A DNA stretch of 39,157 nucleotides from an uncultured Lachnospiraceae bacterium (GTDB lineage Bacteria > Bacillota > Clostridia > Lachnospirales > Lachnospiraceae), in the NCBI GenBank assembly GCA_948470755.1, contig CAOKPU010000026.1, forward strand, positions 1 to 39,157, given 5' to 3'. This document shows, piece after piece, positions 1 to 7,503 of this stretch. A program made the position numbers and the translations under genes. The notes under the pieces are model-generated. The model was given only the letters and a program-made list of their open reading frames with translations, did no database searches and was not told the origin of the DNA. How positions within the stretch are numbered: position 1 is the stretch's first letter; the number at the start of each line of letters is the position of its first letter.

Positions 1-20
1 CGCGGAATCTCAAAATCCCA

Positions 21-143
21 AGACAAGCAAGCTTGTCTGGGAGAATGCCGCATTTTGGGCATTCTCCTGCGTGAGAAAAGTCAGCTTGGCTGACTTAGAA
101 CTTCTTCGCGAAGCAGCCTCTGCTGCGAGTGATTAGAAGTTCT
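21..143. repeat. Cluster of nested intergenic hairpins
   Basis: Several perfect inverted repeats are packed into about 125 bp. There is a 7-8 bp stem at 21-38 (AGACAAG/CTTGTCT), a 10-bp stem at 40-49/58-67 (GGAGAATGCC/GGCATTCTCC), an 8-bp stem at 78-85/89-96 (AAGTCAGC/GCTGACTT) and a 9-bp stem at 97-105/135-143 (AGAACTTCT/AGAAGTTCT). The last one encloses TCGCGA and a 5-bp stem GCAGC/GCTGC at 113-126. No gene is visible in 1-244. The loop core AGCCTCTGCTG at 115-125 recurs at 39126-39136. This may be a structured intergenic repeat; its function is unknown. Confidence 0.6.
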
Positions 144-164
144 TCTCACACTAACCCAGATGCC

Positions 165-201
165 AAAAGGCCCGTCCGGCATCCTGCCGGACGGGCCTTT
201 T
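165..201 (-). terminator. Intrinsic terminator of the aldolase operon
   Basis: A perfect 16-bp GC-rich stem (165-180 with 186-201) has the 5-nt loop ATCCT and is bordered by AAAA/TTTT. It lies 43 bp past the aldolase stop codon, so on the minus strand it should end the six-gene transcript. Its symmetry could also stop transcription coming from the left. Confidence 0.88.
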
Positions 202-244
202 AATGCCGGAACACTATAAGGAAATCAAATATTGCCGCTCAACA

Positions 245-1402
245 TCAAATGCCGGCTTTTTTGTACCGCTCTGCCATCTCATCCAAAGTCGCGCACTCTA
301 CCAACGGCGCCTTCCCTACAGAGCCGAACTGCACGATCAGCGTTCCCACTACTTCCTTTACTCCCGCTTCGATGCAGCCTGTAATGGCCGCCACATCTTC
401 ATCAGGAACAACCCCTTTCATCAAAGTTTCCATAATGGGGGTCAAAAATACCCGGGGATCCACCTGCGTCTTATTCTTTTCCAGCAGCTCATAAATCTTT
501 CCGATGGACGGGCTGCTTTGTTTTTCCGGATATTTCGCGAAAAACTCTTTCATATTTCTCGTTACTGCCAGACGGATATCGGTATCTACGTTGATTTTCC
601 CGATCCCGCATGGAATCGCCTGCTTCAGCTCATCTACGGAAATGCCGTACGCATTCTGCACATCTCCTCCCAAGGCATTGATCTCGTCTACGATATACTT
701 CGGGACGGTGGACGAACCATGGGATACCAGTACGCCGAATATATTTTCATGATTCATGCATTCTTTGATCGCAATGGCGATTTCCTTGCGCAGTTTTACA
801 TTCTTCCCTTTGGAAGGGCCGTGCATAGTGCCATAAGAAATAGCCAGGCAATCCACCTTTGTCTTACGGAAGAACTCCACCGCATTCATCGGGTTCGTAT
901 ATGTGGAGGAAGCCGAGAATACGTGGTCTTCCACTCCCGCCAGCACGCCGAGTTCCCCTTCTACTGTAATTCCCCTTTCATGGGCGTATTTTACGACTTC
1001 CCTTGTCAGTTCCATATTCTCCTCAAAAGGAAGGGAAGAGCCATCGATCATTACAGAAGTATAGCCGCCTTCAATTGCCGCTTTTACCGAATCGAAGTCC
1101 TTGCCGTGATCCAGATGGAGGACGACCGGCACCGGGGAGTTTTCCCCATATTTTTTTACCGCCGCAGCGATATTTTTTGCCCCGATCTTCTTATCCTCCA
1201 GCGTCGCATTCAGGAAATCGGTCCTTCCTCCCATAAAGCCGTTAGCCAGGTCCGCCCCTTGCAGGATCGCCGCCGAACGGAACATCTCATGCACCTCGAT
1301 CACGGCCTTCGCCTGGGCCACCGCATTTACGTTAAAAGCGCCCTGCGCAAAATGATATTTATCCGTTGTTTCCAACAACGGTCTTAAAGGTATTAACGCC
1401 AT
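245..1402 (-). CDS. Class II (zinc) ketose-bisphosphate aldolase-like protein
   Basis: The 385-residue product has class II aldolase signatures: HLDHGKD with the catalytic Asp and zinc-ligand His, GELG, the HG motif in SYGTMHG, VSHGSS, and the phosphate-binding stretch IGKINVDTDIRLA. The family reversibly cleaves a ketose 1,6-bisphosphate to DHAP and an aldehyde phosphate. It is much longer than GatY/KbaY-type enzymes (about 285 aa), with extra residues between VSHGSS and IGKINVDTD and a C-terminal extension of roughly 90 residues. The ATG at 1402 is chosen because AAGGAGGAAGA precedes it; the upstream in-frame ATG at 1429 lacks such a site. It is the last gene of the operon, 139 bp after nagA. 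Fructose-, tagatose- or another ketose-bisphosphate are all possible substrates. Confidence 0.88.
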   Translation of the reverse strand: MALIPLRPLLETTDKYHFAQGAFNVNAVAQAKAVIEVHEMFRSAAILQGADLANGFMGGRTDFLNATLEDKKIGAKNIAAAVKKYGENSPVPVVLHLDHGKDFDSVKAAIEGGYTSVMIDGSSLPFEENMELTREVVKYAHERGITVEGELGVLAGVEDHVFSASSTYTNPMNAVEFFRKTKVDCLAISYGTMHGPSKGKNVKLRKEIAIAIKECMNHENIFGVLVSHGSSTVPKYIVDEINALGGDVQNAYGISVDELKQAIPCGIGKINVDTDIRLAVTRNMKEFFAKYPEKQSSPSIGKIYELLEKNKTQVDPRVFLTPIMETLMKGVVPDEDVAAITGCIEAGVKEVVGTLIVQFGSVGKAPLVECATLDEMAERYKKAGI

Positions 1403-1440
1403 TGTCTTCCTCCTTATTATGTCATACATAAATTATTGCC

Positions 1441-1488
1441 AAAGCCGGCTTTCCTGACATTTGCCTGATGCATAAAAAGCCGGCTTTT
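1441..1488. repeat. Repeated 12-bp palindrome in the nagA-aldolase gap
   Basis: AAAGCCGGCTTT occurs at 1441-1452 and 1476-1487. Each copy is self-complementary and the two can pair with each other across a 23-nt loop. No T-run follows on the minus strand, so it is not a standard terminator. An RNA-processing or stability hairpin between nagA and the aldolase gene is possible. Confidence 0.5.
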
Positions 1489-1541
1489 GCCTTTTCTTTT
1501 GTTCATAAGCTAAAAAGCCGCCCTTTTTTCTCCCGCCCGTC

Positions 1542-2690
1542 TTATCTGCTGACTTGCTTTCCGCCGACAAAAGTATCATACACATTGTTTTCTTCATCCA
1601 GTATGACAAGATCCGCATCTTTCCCATCCGCAATGGAACCTTTTTTATCAAAGACGCCGATCAGCTTTGCCGGATTTTCCGTCAACAGCAAAAGGACTTG
1701 CTCTATCGGCCTGCCGGTAAACTTCAGGATGTTTTTCAAAGCCTGCCCTGTGGTCAGCGTGCTTCCCGCACGCACGCCGTTGGAGGCCAGTTTGGCGTCC
1801 CCGTCCACTACCACCACGTCATTTACTCCCAGTTTGTAATTCCCGTCAGGAAGCCCTGCCGCCATAATGGAATCGGTGATGGCCACCACTTTATCCATCC
1901 CCTTTGTCTTAAGCAGGAGACGCACCACGCCAGGGTGCAGATGCCGCCCGTCGCAGATAGCTTCGCAATAAATATCCGACTCCATAGCCGCCCCCATAAT
2001 GGCCGGAAAATGCTGGTGAAGCAGTTTCATTGCGTTGAAAATATGGGTGCAGGACGCCGCACCGTTTTCAATGGCTTTCATAGAAGTATCGTAATCCGCG
2101 CCGGAATGCCCGATGGCCACTACGATCCCCAGGTCTTTGATCGAAGGGATGGCGTCCACCATGCCGTCGATCTCCGGGGACACCGTCAAATACCGGATAT
2201 TCCCTTCCGCCGCCTCCTGATATTCCTTTAACAATCCTACGTCCGCATCCCTAAGGAGATGCTCCGGCATGGCCCCTTTAAACTCTTTTGCCAAAAAGGG
2301 GCCTTCCAAATGGATGCCGAGAAGGTCCGCCCCGTCATTTCCCATTGCTTTATGTTTCTTGAATTCGTCGATGCACCATAATGTCTGTTCTTTCGTATCC
2401 GTCAACACGGAACACAGCCATGAAGTGGTACCCTGGGTCGCCATAAAATGACCGATTTTTCCCAGTTCTTCCGCCGTTGCCGCATTTACGTCCACTCCTA
2501 CCGCGCCGTGGGTATGGATATCAAGAAAACCGGGAACCACCCGTTTTCCTTCCGCATCATATACTTTTGCCCCTTCTTTTGGCGTCTCTTCTTTCGGAAG
2601 GACATGAATGCGTCCTTCTTCCATGCCGATTGTTTTCTCCTGAAAACTTCCGTCTAAAAAGACTTTTCCGTTTATAATATACTGCTCCAT
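1542..2690 (-). CDS. nagA: N-acetylglucosamine-6-phosphate deacetylase-like amidohydrolase
   Basis: The product (382 aa) is a metal-dependent amidohydrolase of the NagA family, which removes acetate from N-acetylhexosamine 6-phosphates. Visible motifs are the metal-binding HTH at 59-61, HLEGPF at 127-132 (bridging Glu), His195 in IGHSG, His216 in CTHIFNAM, DGRHLHP near 248-253 and the catalytic Asp273 in ITDS. The HxH form resembles the Bacillus-type rather than the E. coli-type enzyme. The ATG at 2690 follows a GGAGGT site; a longer reading to 2744 would overlap the upstream gene. It sits 31 bp after the NagB-like gene. GlcNAc-6-P is the default substrate, but a GalNAc-6-P (AgaA-like) role would also fit. 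Confidence 0.88.
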   Translation of the reverse strand: MEQYIINGKVFLDGSFQEKTIGMEEGRIHVLPKEETPKEGAKVYDAEGKRVVPGFLDIHTHGAVGVDVNAATAEELGKIGHFMATQGTTSWLCSVLTDTKEQTLWCIDEFKKHKAMGNDGADLLGIHLEGPFLAKEFKGAMPEHLLRDADVGLLKEYQEAAEGNIRYLTVSPEIDGMVDAIPSIKDLGIVVAIGHSGADYDTSMKAIENGAASCTHIFNAMKLLHQHFPAIMGAAMESDIYCEAICDGRHLHPGVVRLLLKTKGMDKVVAITDSIMAAGLPDGNYKLGVNDVVVVDGDAKLASNGVRAGSTLTTGQALKNILKFTGRPIEQVLLLLTENPAKLIGVFDKKGSIADGKDADLVILDEENNVYDTFVGGKQVSR

Positions 2691-2721
2691 TCCGCTACCT
2701 CCATTTTTTCCATAACTTCTT

Positions 2722-3540
2722 TTATTCCGGGAGATTTGCAACAAACTCCGTAAACTTAATATTGATATCCGGGTGGGCCTGTAGAAGGCTTACCGGGAAA
2801 TGCGCCGTCGGTTCGCCATACGCCGCATGGCGCACTACGCTCCTATGCCAGTCGCGGAAGCAGCCCAGACGGATCTTCCTTGCGTGGGAAATCTCATAAA
2901 TGCCGATGGTAATACAGTAATGAGGCATATCGTCCAATGCGCCGTTCAGATCCCCAATGGAATTTACCGCCCTTGTTTCCTTCGATATATCCAATACTCT
3001 CGTCTTTAAGGCAAGGAATCCTTCCCCTGTCATCTCATCCTGCGGCTCGTTAAACGCCACATGGCCGTTGATCCCGATCCCTCCAAAAGCGATATCCACA
3101 CCGCCCAGTTTTTCGATCAGTTCCGGTATGTATTCCAAATGATTGGGATCCGGGAATACCCTCTGGCTTTCCGGCATCACCAGCTCCGGTTTTATCTTCG
3201 TATATACCACCCGGTCCATAAAGCCGCGGAAACTCAGCTTATGTCCCTTGTCAATCCATTGCTTATCGTCCGTTAAGTACTCGTCCATATTAATGAACCA
3301 TACATTTTTCAGGTCGATATTCCTGCTGTTTACCATATCCACAAAATAAGGATACTGGCCTACCGGGCCTACCGGGCAGATGAATACGGTTTTCTCCCCG
3401 AGCCCGTTCTTCCTCTCGATTTCCGCCGCCATCTCTTCCGCTATGGACCGGAATACAGCCGCATTATCTTCCATCACAATCAACGGGATCTTCGGGGCCT
3501 TTAACAACTCTTCTTTTGTGTAATAGTAATAATCATGCAT
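2722..3540 (-). CDS. NagB-like hexosamine-6-phosphate deaminase/isomerase
   Basis: The 272-residue product belongs to the NagB/6-phosphogluconolactonase superfamily. It shows MDEYL at 85-89, GGIGINGHVAFNEP at 153-166 and a C-terminal segment matching the NagB lid and SxLQxH region. In canonical NagB the motif reads GxDGHxAFNEP. Here the Asp is Asn158, while His160 and Glu165 are kept. The N-terminal phosphate loop, usually TGSTP, is PVGPVGQYP. It probably deaminates and isomerises an aminohexose 6-phosphate, but specificity may differ from glucosamine 6-phosphate; from memory, galactosamine-6-phosphate isomerases of the AgaI type also carry Asn there. The start at 3540 has an AGGAAAGG site. 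It lies between the LarA-like and NagA-like genes. Confidence 0.8.
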   Translation of the reverse strand: MHDYYYYTKEELLKAPKIPLIVMEDNAAVFRSIAEEMAAEIERKNGLGEKTVFICPVGPVGQYPYFVDMVNSRNIDLKNVWFINMDEYLTDDKQWIDKGHKLSFRGFMDRVVYTKIKPELVMPESQRVFPDPNHLEYIPELIEKLGGVDIAFGGIGINGHVAFNEPQDEMTGEGFLALKTRVLDISKETRAVNSIGDLNGALDDMPHYCITIGIYEISHARKIRLGCFRDWHRSVVRHAAYGEPTAHFPVSLLQAHPDINIKFTEFVANLPE

Positions 3541-3625
3541 AACCTTTCCTTCCTTTCTTTTGCGCCCTCGGACAATCTCCAAATAAACATGCCCAAAGAT
3601 GCTTTGCATCTTGCACGCGCCTGCC

Positions 3626-5077
3626 TTAACCGTTATAAACCTCGTCCTTCATCATCAAATGCACCGCGCTTTTCTTAAATGTGAGGGGAAGCGCAAGTAT
3701 ATTCGGGTTCTCCCCTACATATTTTTTCTTTGCATCTTCCAATGCCTCCTCTATCGTCGCCCTCGTCTTTAAACCCATGCCCCTTGCATACCCCGGTTCC
3801 TGGGCGCCGCAGATATAGATAGCGGAAGTGTTCATTTCCGCTATATGCCCGCAAGCTATCATGGAAAAGCCGTGGAACGGATGGAATGCATTGGCAAAGC
3901 GGTACTTGCGGATATATTCTTCGTTGGTGGCAAAATATTCGCCCAGCCTGTTCATATCGGGCAGCGTATTCATCTGATCCTTCTGGAACATATCGTACAT
4001 TTCCCTTAAATAAGGCCAAAGCTCATCATGGAAATATCCGTTGCAGATAGAAGAGCATATAATAACGCACTTATCGCTCATTACCCTTTTATGACGGATG
4101 ACTTGCGCCGAAAGCGCCTGCATCATCATGATCGGGTTCGTTCCCATCCCTTCCCCGTAATGGAAGAACTGGGGCATACCGAATATCATCACATCATATT
4201 TTTTCTCCGCAAAAGGCACATAAGTCCTCTTATCCGCCACTTTCCAGGATGCCGGCTGCATTTCTTTCGCATAGCCGGAGAAAATGGCAATCTGTCTGGA
4301 AGAAGTATCTAAAACCGCATCGCAGCAGAAAAATTTCTTGCCCATGCACTTTTCCATATGCTGCCCGATCTCATCAAACTTCGTCCGCATCAGGGAATGT
4401 CCGCTCACCGGCACAAAGTCCTTTTGATGCATTACTTTCGGCACATGATGGGAAGCAATCGAACGCCAATGGGTAATGCCCGTTGCACAATGCTTATAGC
4501 CGCCGGAATATCCCCCATAAGGGTTGCCCTGCGTATGCCCTATCAAAATTGCCACATCGCTGTCATACACATATTTATTCATCAATACCGGATCGCCCCT
4601 GTCCGTCGTTCCCAAATCCACCAGATGTTCATAATCCTCGCTGTCATGGTTGATGATCTGCCCGCAGTTCCAGAATTCATCAAAAAGTTCCTTCCCAAGC
4701 ACGCCTTTGATTTCCTGCTCCGTATTCTTCCGGTGCAGTCCATTGGAACAAATCAAAAGGATATCCTTCTTCTCCACCCCTGCCGCATACAGTTCCTTCA
4801 AAATCAGCTTAATTGATATTTTCCTATGGGAAGTAGGCTGTTCGCCCCCCTTTACCCTGTCCGGGAATACGATCGTAACCTTCGATCCCTTTTTCGCCAG
4901 CCTGGAAAGCGGCTCCATCCCCATGGGGTTCCGCAAAGACTCCAACGTCTTTTCTTCCAGCTCTTCTTCCGGGATATGCGGCGGATCCTCCACCGTCACC
5001 CCCGGAATAAATACATCCGTACTCTCCGGCAGCTCTGCCGCCATCGTACCCTGCCCGTACTCAAATTCCAACTTCAT
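3626..5077 (-). CDS. LarA-like (DUF2088) nickel-pincer racemase/epimerase
   Basis: The 483-residue product matches the lactate racemase LarA superfamily, whose characterised members use a nickel-pincer nucleotide to racemise or epimerise 2-hydroxyacids. Seen are FPDR at 71-74 (the D/R pair of the N-terminal motif), SNGLHR with His115, GGYSGGYK with Lys195 (the expected cofactor-linking lysine) and His211, 16 residues further, where the nickel-ligand His lies. Ten residues before Lys195, where lactate racemase has its second catalytic His, there is Asn185. The substrate is therefore probably not simple lactate; a sugar acid is plausible given the neighbours. The ATG at 5077 follows AAGGAAGGG. 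No larB, larC or larE maturation gene is in the window, so cofactor synthesis must be encoded elsewhere. Confidence 0.82.
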   Translation of the reverse strand: MKLEFEYGQGTMAAELPESTDVFIPGVTVEDPPHIPEEELEEKTLESLRNPMGMEPLSRLAKKGSKVTIVFPDRVKGGEQPTSHRKISIKLILKELYAAGVEKKDILLICSNGLHRKNTEQEIKGVLGKELFDEFWNCGQIINHDSEDYEHLVDLGTTDRGDPVLMNKYVYDSDVAILIGHTQGNPYGGYSGGYKHCATGITHWRSIASHHVPKVMHQKDFVPVSGHSLMRTKFDEIGQHMEKCMGKKFFCCDAVLDTSSRQIAIFSGYAKEMQPASWKVADKRTYVPFAEKKYDVMIFGMPQFFHYGEGMGTNPIMMMQALSAQVIRHKRVMSDKCVIICSSICNGYFHDELWPYLREMYDMFQKDQMNTLPDMNRLGEYFATNEEYIRKYRFANAFHPFHGFSMIACGHIAEMNTSAIYICGAQEPGYARGMGLKTRATIEEALEDAKKKYVGENPNILALPLTFKKSAVHLMMKDEVYNG

Positions 5078-5136
5078 AAACAATCCCTTCCTTTCCTTGC
5101 GTTATTTTCTATTGATTGCCGTAACAAAGCGTATCC

Positions 5137-5973
5137 TTACCGCCCCATATACATCCGGATGATTTCCAGATATTCATCCGGGTAAAACCCGATATCTCCC
5201 TGGAATCTGGTCAAAGCGATCAGGCCTCCGTCTATTTCCGGGATAGAAGCTAACATTGCCGCATTATCCGTTTTCAAACCTCCGCCGTAAGCTACCGCCA
5301 TTCCGCCGGTGCGTTCTTTCACAAACCGGGCGATCATCTGGATATAGTCCTTTCCTGCCGGCGTCTTTCCCGGGCCAATGGACCAGATCGGTTCATAGGC
5401 AATCGCCACTTTTGTGGCATCTACGTCTTTTAGCCCGATTTGCAACTGTTTCCCAAGGACTTCCTGCCACTTATCCTGTTCTTCCGCACTTTCCCCGATG
5501 CAGTACAAAACGGTCAGTCCGGCTTCCACGGCGGCTTTCACCTCCTGATTCAGAATCCGGTTCACCGCATCCGTATCGTTTACCCCGGCTTCCGCCATAA
5601 TGCCAAGCTTATCCCTGCGTTCTTCACAATGCCCTATTAACACGCTGGAACAGCCTAATGCTTTCATCGCTTTTCCCGTCCGGTTTGCGGTAAAAGCGCC
5701 AAAATTGCCGCCTTCCTTCACATCCTCCCTATGGATCCCCTGGGATCCGATCGCAAGGTTCCCGCCCGCATCCAATGCCCCAATGGCTGAAAGAAGATGG
5801 GCTTCCGGCAGGTACATCACAAACTCCGCTTCATCCTCCCCGTACTGAGCTAAAGCTTTTTTCGTATTTTCCACGATATAAGCGCCCCATTCCTTTATCG
5901 GCGCAATACTGTTCACGCCTCCCAGTCCCTTCGGAATATCAAACCTCTTCAAATTCAAATAAATATGCTTCAT
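5137..5973 (-). CDS. Triosephosphate isomerase-like protein (paralog type)
   Basis: The 278-residue product has a TIM-barrel fold signature: N7 and K9 in LNLK, His115 in GHCEERR (canonical GHSERR), CIGES, the catalytic Glu194 in YEPIWSIGPGKTP, and YGGGLKTDN where most TIMs have YGGSV. It is about 25 residues longer than usual, partly through an insertion after GHCEERR. The catalytic Lys/His/Glu triad is intact, so it should interconvert an aldose and a ketose phosphate. The changed phosphate loop and insertion suggest a specialised substrate, as in TIM paralogs of tetrose-phosphate (erythritol) pathways. The ATG at 5973 has AAAGGAG ten bases upstream; an ATG at 5997 lies before that site. A putative operator sits 35 bp upstream. 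The LarA-like gene starts 59 bp downstream. Confidence 0.85.
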   Translation of the reverse strand: MKHIYLNLKRFDIPKGLGGVNSIAPIKEWGAYIVENTKKALAQYGEDEAEFVMYLPEAHLLSAIGALDAGGNLAIGSQGIHREDVKEGGNFGAFTANRTGKAMKALGCSSVLIGHCEERRDKLGIMAEAGVNDTDAVNRILNQEVKAAVEAGLTVLYCIGESAEEQDKWQEVLGKQLQIGLKDVDATKVAIAYEPIWSIGPGKTPAGKDYIQMIARFVKERTGGMAVAYGGGLKTDNAAMLASIPEIDGGLIALTRFQGDIGFYPDEYLEIIRMYMGR

Positions 5974-6007
5974 CCCTGTCTGTCTCCTTTCCTGCATAAC
6001 AGCATTT

Positions 6008-6023
6008 AAACATTTGCATAAAC
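6008..6023. promoter_or_regulatory. Candidate LacI-type operator upstream of the TIM-like gene
   Basis: AAACATTTGCATAAAC at 6008-6023 matches AAACGTTTGCGTAAAC at 7435-7450 in 14 of 16 positions; both differences are G/A swaps. It lies in the 94-bp gap between the kinase-like and TIM-like genes. Two such sites in one cluster point to regulation by the adjacent LacI-family protein, possibly at an internal promoter. Confidence 0.55.
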
Positions 6024-6067
6024 CGTGGATCGTTAGCCATCCTGACGATTATTTTATGGACATCCCT

Positions 6068-7258
6068 TTAAATCCTGCTTTTGAGCGTTTGTTCCATTTC
6101 GTCCTTAAAACTTACCATTTCCGGCAGATCGCCATCGATCAACGGCCTGCACCACCGGACGAACTGACCGGTGATATCGTTACCTCTTTCATTTATATAG
6201 TTTTCCGGCATCACCCGTTCATTCAGCATGACCTCTTCAATCGGTATCAACGGTGTTTCTATCCCATATGCTTCCCCGGCTTTTCTCTTTATGCCTACCA
6301 TCACGCCTGTCCGCCCGTCCACTGCAGCCTTTACCGCTTCCCTGCCTACCAGGATCGCTTCCTCCCTGTCCACTTTTGACTGGAGCAGCATGGAAGTCCT
6401 CCCGCATAAACCCGGTTTTTCGCTTCTTGCCTTAATCCCCAGCTTCTTTATAACCAGTTCCGCCAGATAAGCGCTCACGTCCCCATAATAAACAGCCCGG
6501 TCCGTTTTAAAAATAGGCGGCACGATAGATTCTCCCTTTTCGTTGCGCAGCCCTTCGCTGACAACAACGACCACGCCCCCTAACTCATCATATAATTTCT
6601 TCACATCCTCCAAAAATTCTTCTTCATTAAAATTCCTCTCCGGAAGATAGATCAGATGCGGTGCATCACCCGGATTCTTCCGCGCCAATGCCGAAGCCGC
6701 CGTAATCCATCCCGCATTCCTTCCCATAGCCTCTATAACGCATACATGGATAGGCAGGGATTTTACATCAGCACCCACTTCCTTCGTTACGGTAGCAATA
6801 TATTTTGCGGCGCTGGGAAAGCCCGGAGCATGGTCGATAATGGAAATATCGTTATCCATGGTCTTTGGGATGCCCACGACATAGATCCCTTCCCCTTCGC
6901 ATACTTTGCTCACTTTTCCGCAAGTATCCATAGATCCGTTCCCGCCGTTAAACAATACATATTTAATGTTATTCTTTTTAAAGATATCCACCATGGCTTC
7001 ATATTGGTCTTGCTCCAACGGGAACCGTGAAGAGCCGATAGCCGTTCCCGGCGTCTGCAGGAGCCGTTCTATTTTCTCATCTTCCAAGGCTCCCATATCC
7101 AGGAAGTTTTCCGCCAATATCGCCTCCGAACCGCCAATCGCACCATAAATCTTCTGAATATCAGGATTCTCCTGCGCTTCCCTTATTACGCCGTACAAAG
7201 AAGCATTCAACACCGCCGTCGGCCCTCCGCCATGCACCACAAGTAAATTTCCTTCCAT
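6068..7258 (-). CDS. 6-phosphofructokinase-family sugar-phosphate kinase
   Basis: The 396-residue product is a PfkA-family enzyme, which phosphorylates fructose 6-phosphate or a similar ketose phosphate at C1. It starts with the nucleotide loop HGGGPTAVLNAS, then shows GGNGS at 105-109, PKTMDND at 131-137 with the catalytic Asp, GFPSAA, and MGRNAGW at 178-184. The Lys of PKTMDND is typical of pyrophosphate-using enzymes. The Gly of GGNGS is typical of ATP-using ones, where PPi enzymes have Asp (GGND/GGDD). The phosphoryl donor therefore cannot be settled by eye. The chosen ATG at 7258 has AAAGGAG 12 bases upstream; in-frame codons further upstream lack a site. It is the first gene of the operon and is divergent from the LacI-type regulator. 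Confidence 0.88.
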   Translation of the reverse strand: MEGNLLVVHGGGPTAVLNASLYGVIREAQENPDIQKIYGAIGGSEAILAENFLDMGALEDEKIERLLQTPGTAIGSSRFPLEQDQYEAMVDIFKKNNIKYVLFNGGNGSMDTCGKVSKVCEGEGIYVVGIPKTMDNDISIIDHAPGFPSAAKYIATVTKEVGADVKSLPIHVCVIEAMGRNAGWITAASALARKNPGDAPHLIYLPERNFNEEEFLEDVKKLYDELGGVVVVVSEGLRNEKGESIVPPIFKTDRAVYYGDVSAYLAELVIKKLGIKARSEKPGLCGRTSMLLQSKVDREEAILVGREAVKAAVDGRTGVMVGIKRKAGEAYGIETPLIPIEEVMLNERVMPENYINERGNDITGQFVRWCRPLIDGDLPEMVSFKDEMEQTLKSRI

Positions 7259-7397
7259 ATTACAACCATACTCCTTTCCCTTCGCCAGCCCATTTTCATT
7301 TTTTACACATCTTTTCCGCACAATCATGCTGTTCCTGCCCCATCCTGCCCCGTGCGGCGGGCAAACTTTCAAATGCCCGGATCTCATTTATAATAGT

Positions 7398-7425
7398 ATC
7401 ATACTCCCCTGCTTTTCCGTTGCAA
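7398..7425 (-). promoter_or_regulatory. Candidate promoter of the six-gene sugar operon
   Basis: On the minus strand TTGCAA (7420-7425) and TATGAT (7398-7403) are spaced by 16 bp, about 140 bp before the kinase-like start codon. The putative operator at 7434-7450 lies just upstream of the -35 box. Confidence 0.4.
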
Positions 7426-7433
7426 TTTTTACC

Positions 7434-7450
7434 CAAACGTTTGCGTAAAC
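7434..7450. promoter_or_regulatory. Candidate LacI-type operator in the divergent promoter region
   Basis: CAAACGTTTG at 7434-7443 is a perfect palindrome and sits inside AAACGTTTGCGTAAAC (7435-7450), which is nearly repeated at 6008-6023. It overlaps the probable -35 box of the regulator gene. This suggests autoregulation and control of the divergent operon. Confidence 0.6.
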
Positions 7451-7469
7451 ATTTCCCCCATGATACAAT
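7441..7469 (+). promoter_or_regulatory. Candidate promoter of the LacI-type regulator gene
   Basis: TTGCGT (7441-7446) and TACAAT (7464-7469) are separated by 17 bp and lie 35 bp before the ATG. The -35 box overlaps the palindromic operator. Confidence 0.5.
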
Positions 7470-7503
7470 AAATTATGTACAATAAAAAGGGAGGAGGGTT
7501 GTT

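Noticed and set aside
203-1387. Long plus-strand open frame of 394 codons opposite the aldolase gene
   Set aside because: It is antisense to a gene with clear class II aldolase motifs, has His/Arg-rich composition typical of a shadow frame, and lacks its own ribosome site and domain signature.
245-7258. Ordinary glycolysis operon
   Set aside because: No gap, pgk, gpm, eno or pyk is present; the set includes NagA, NagB and LarA homologs and a dedicated LacI regulator, and several active-site motifs are non-canonical.
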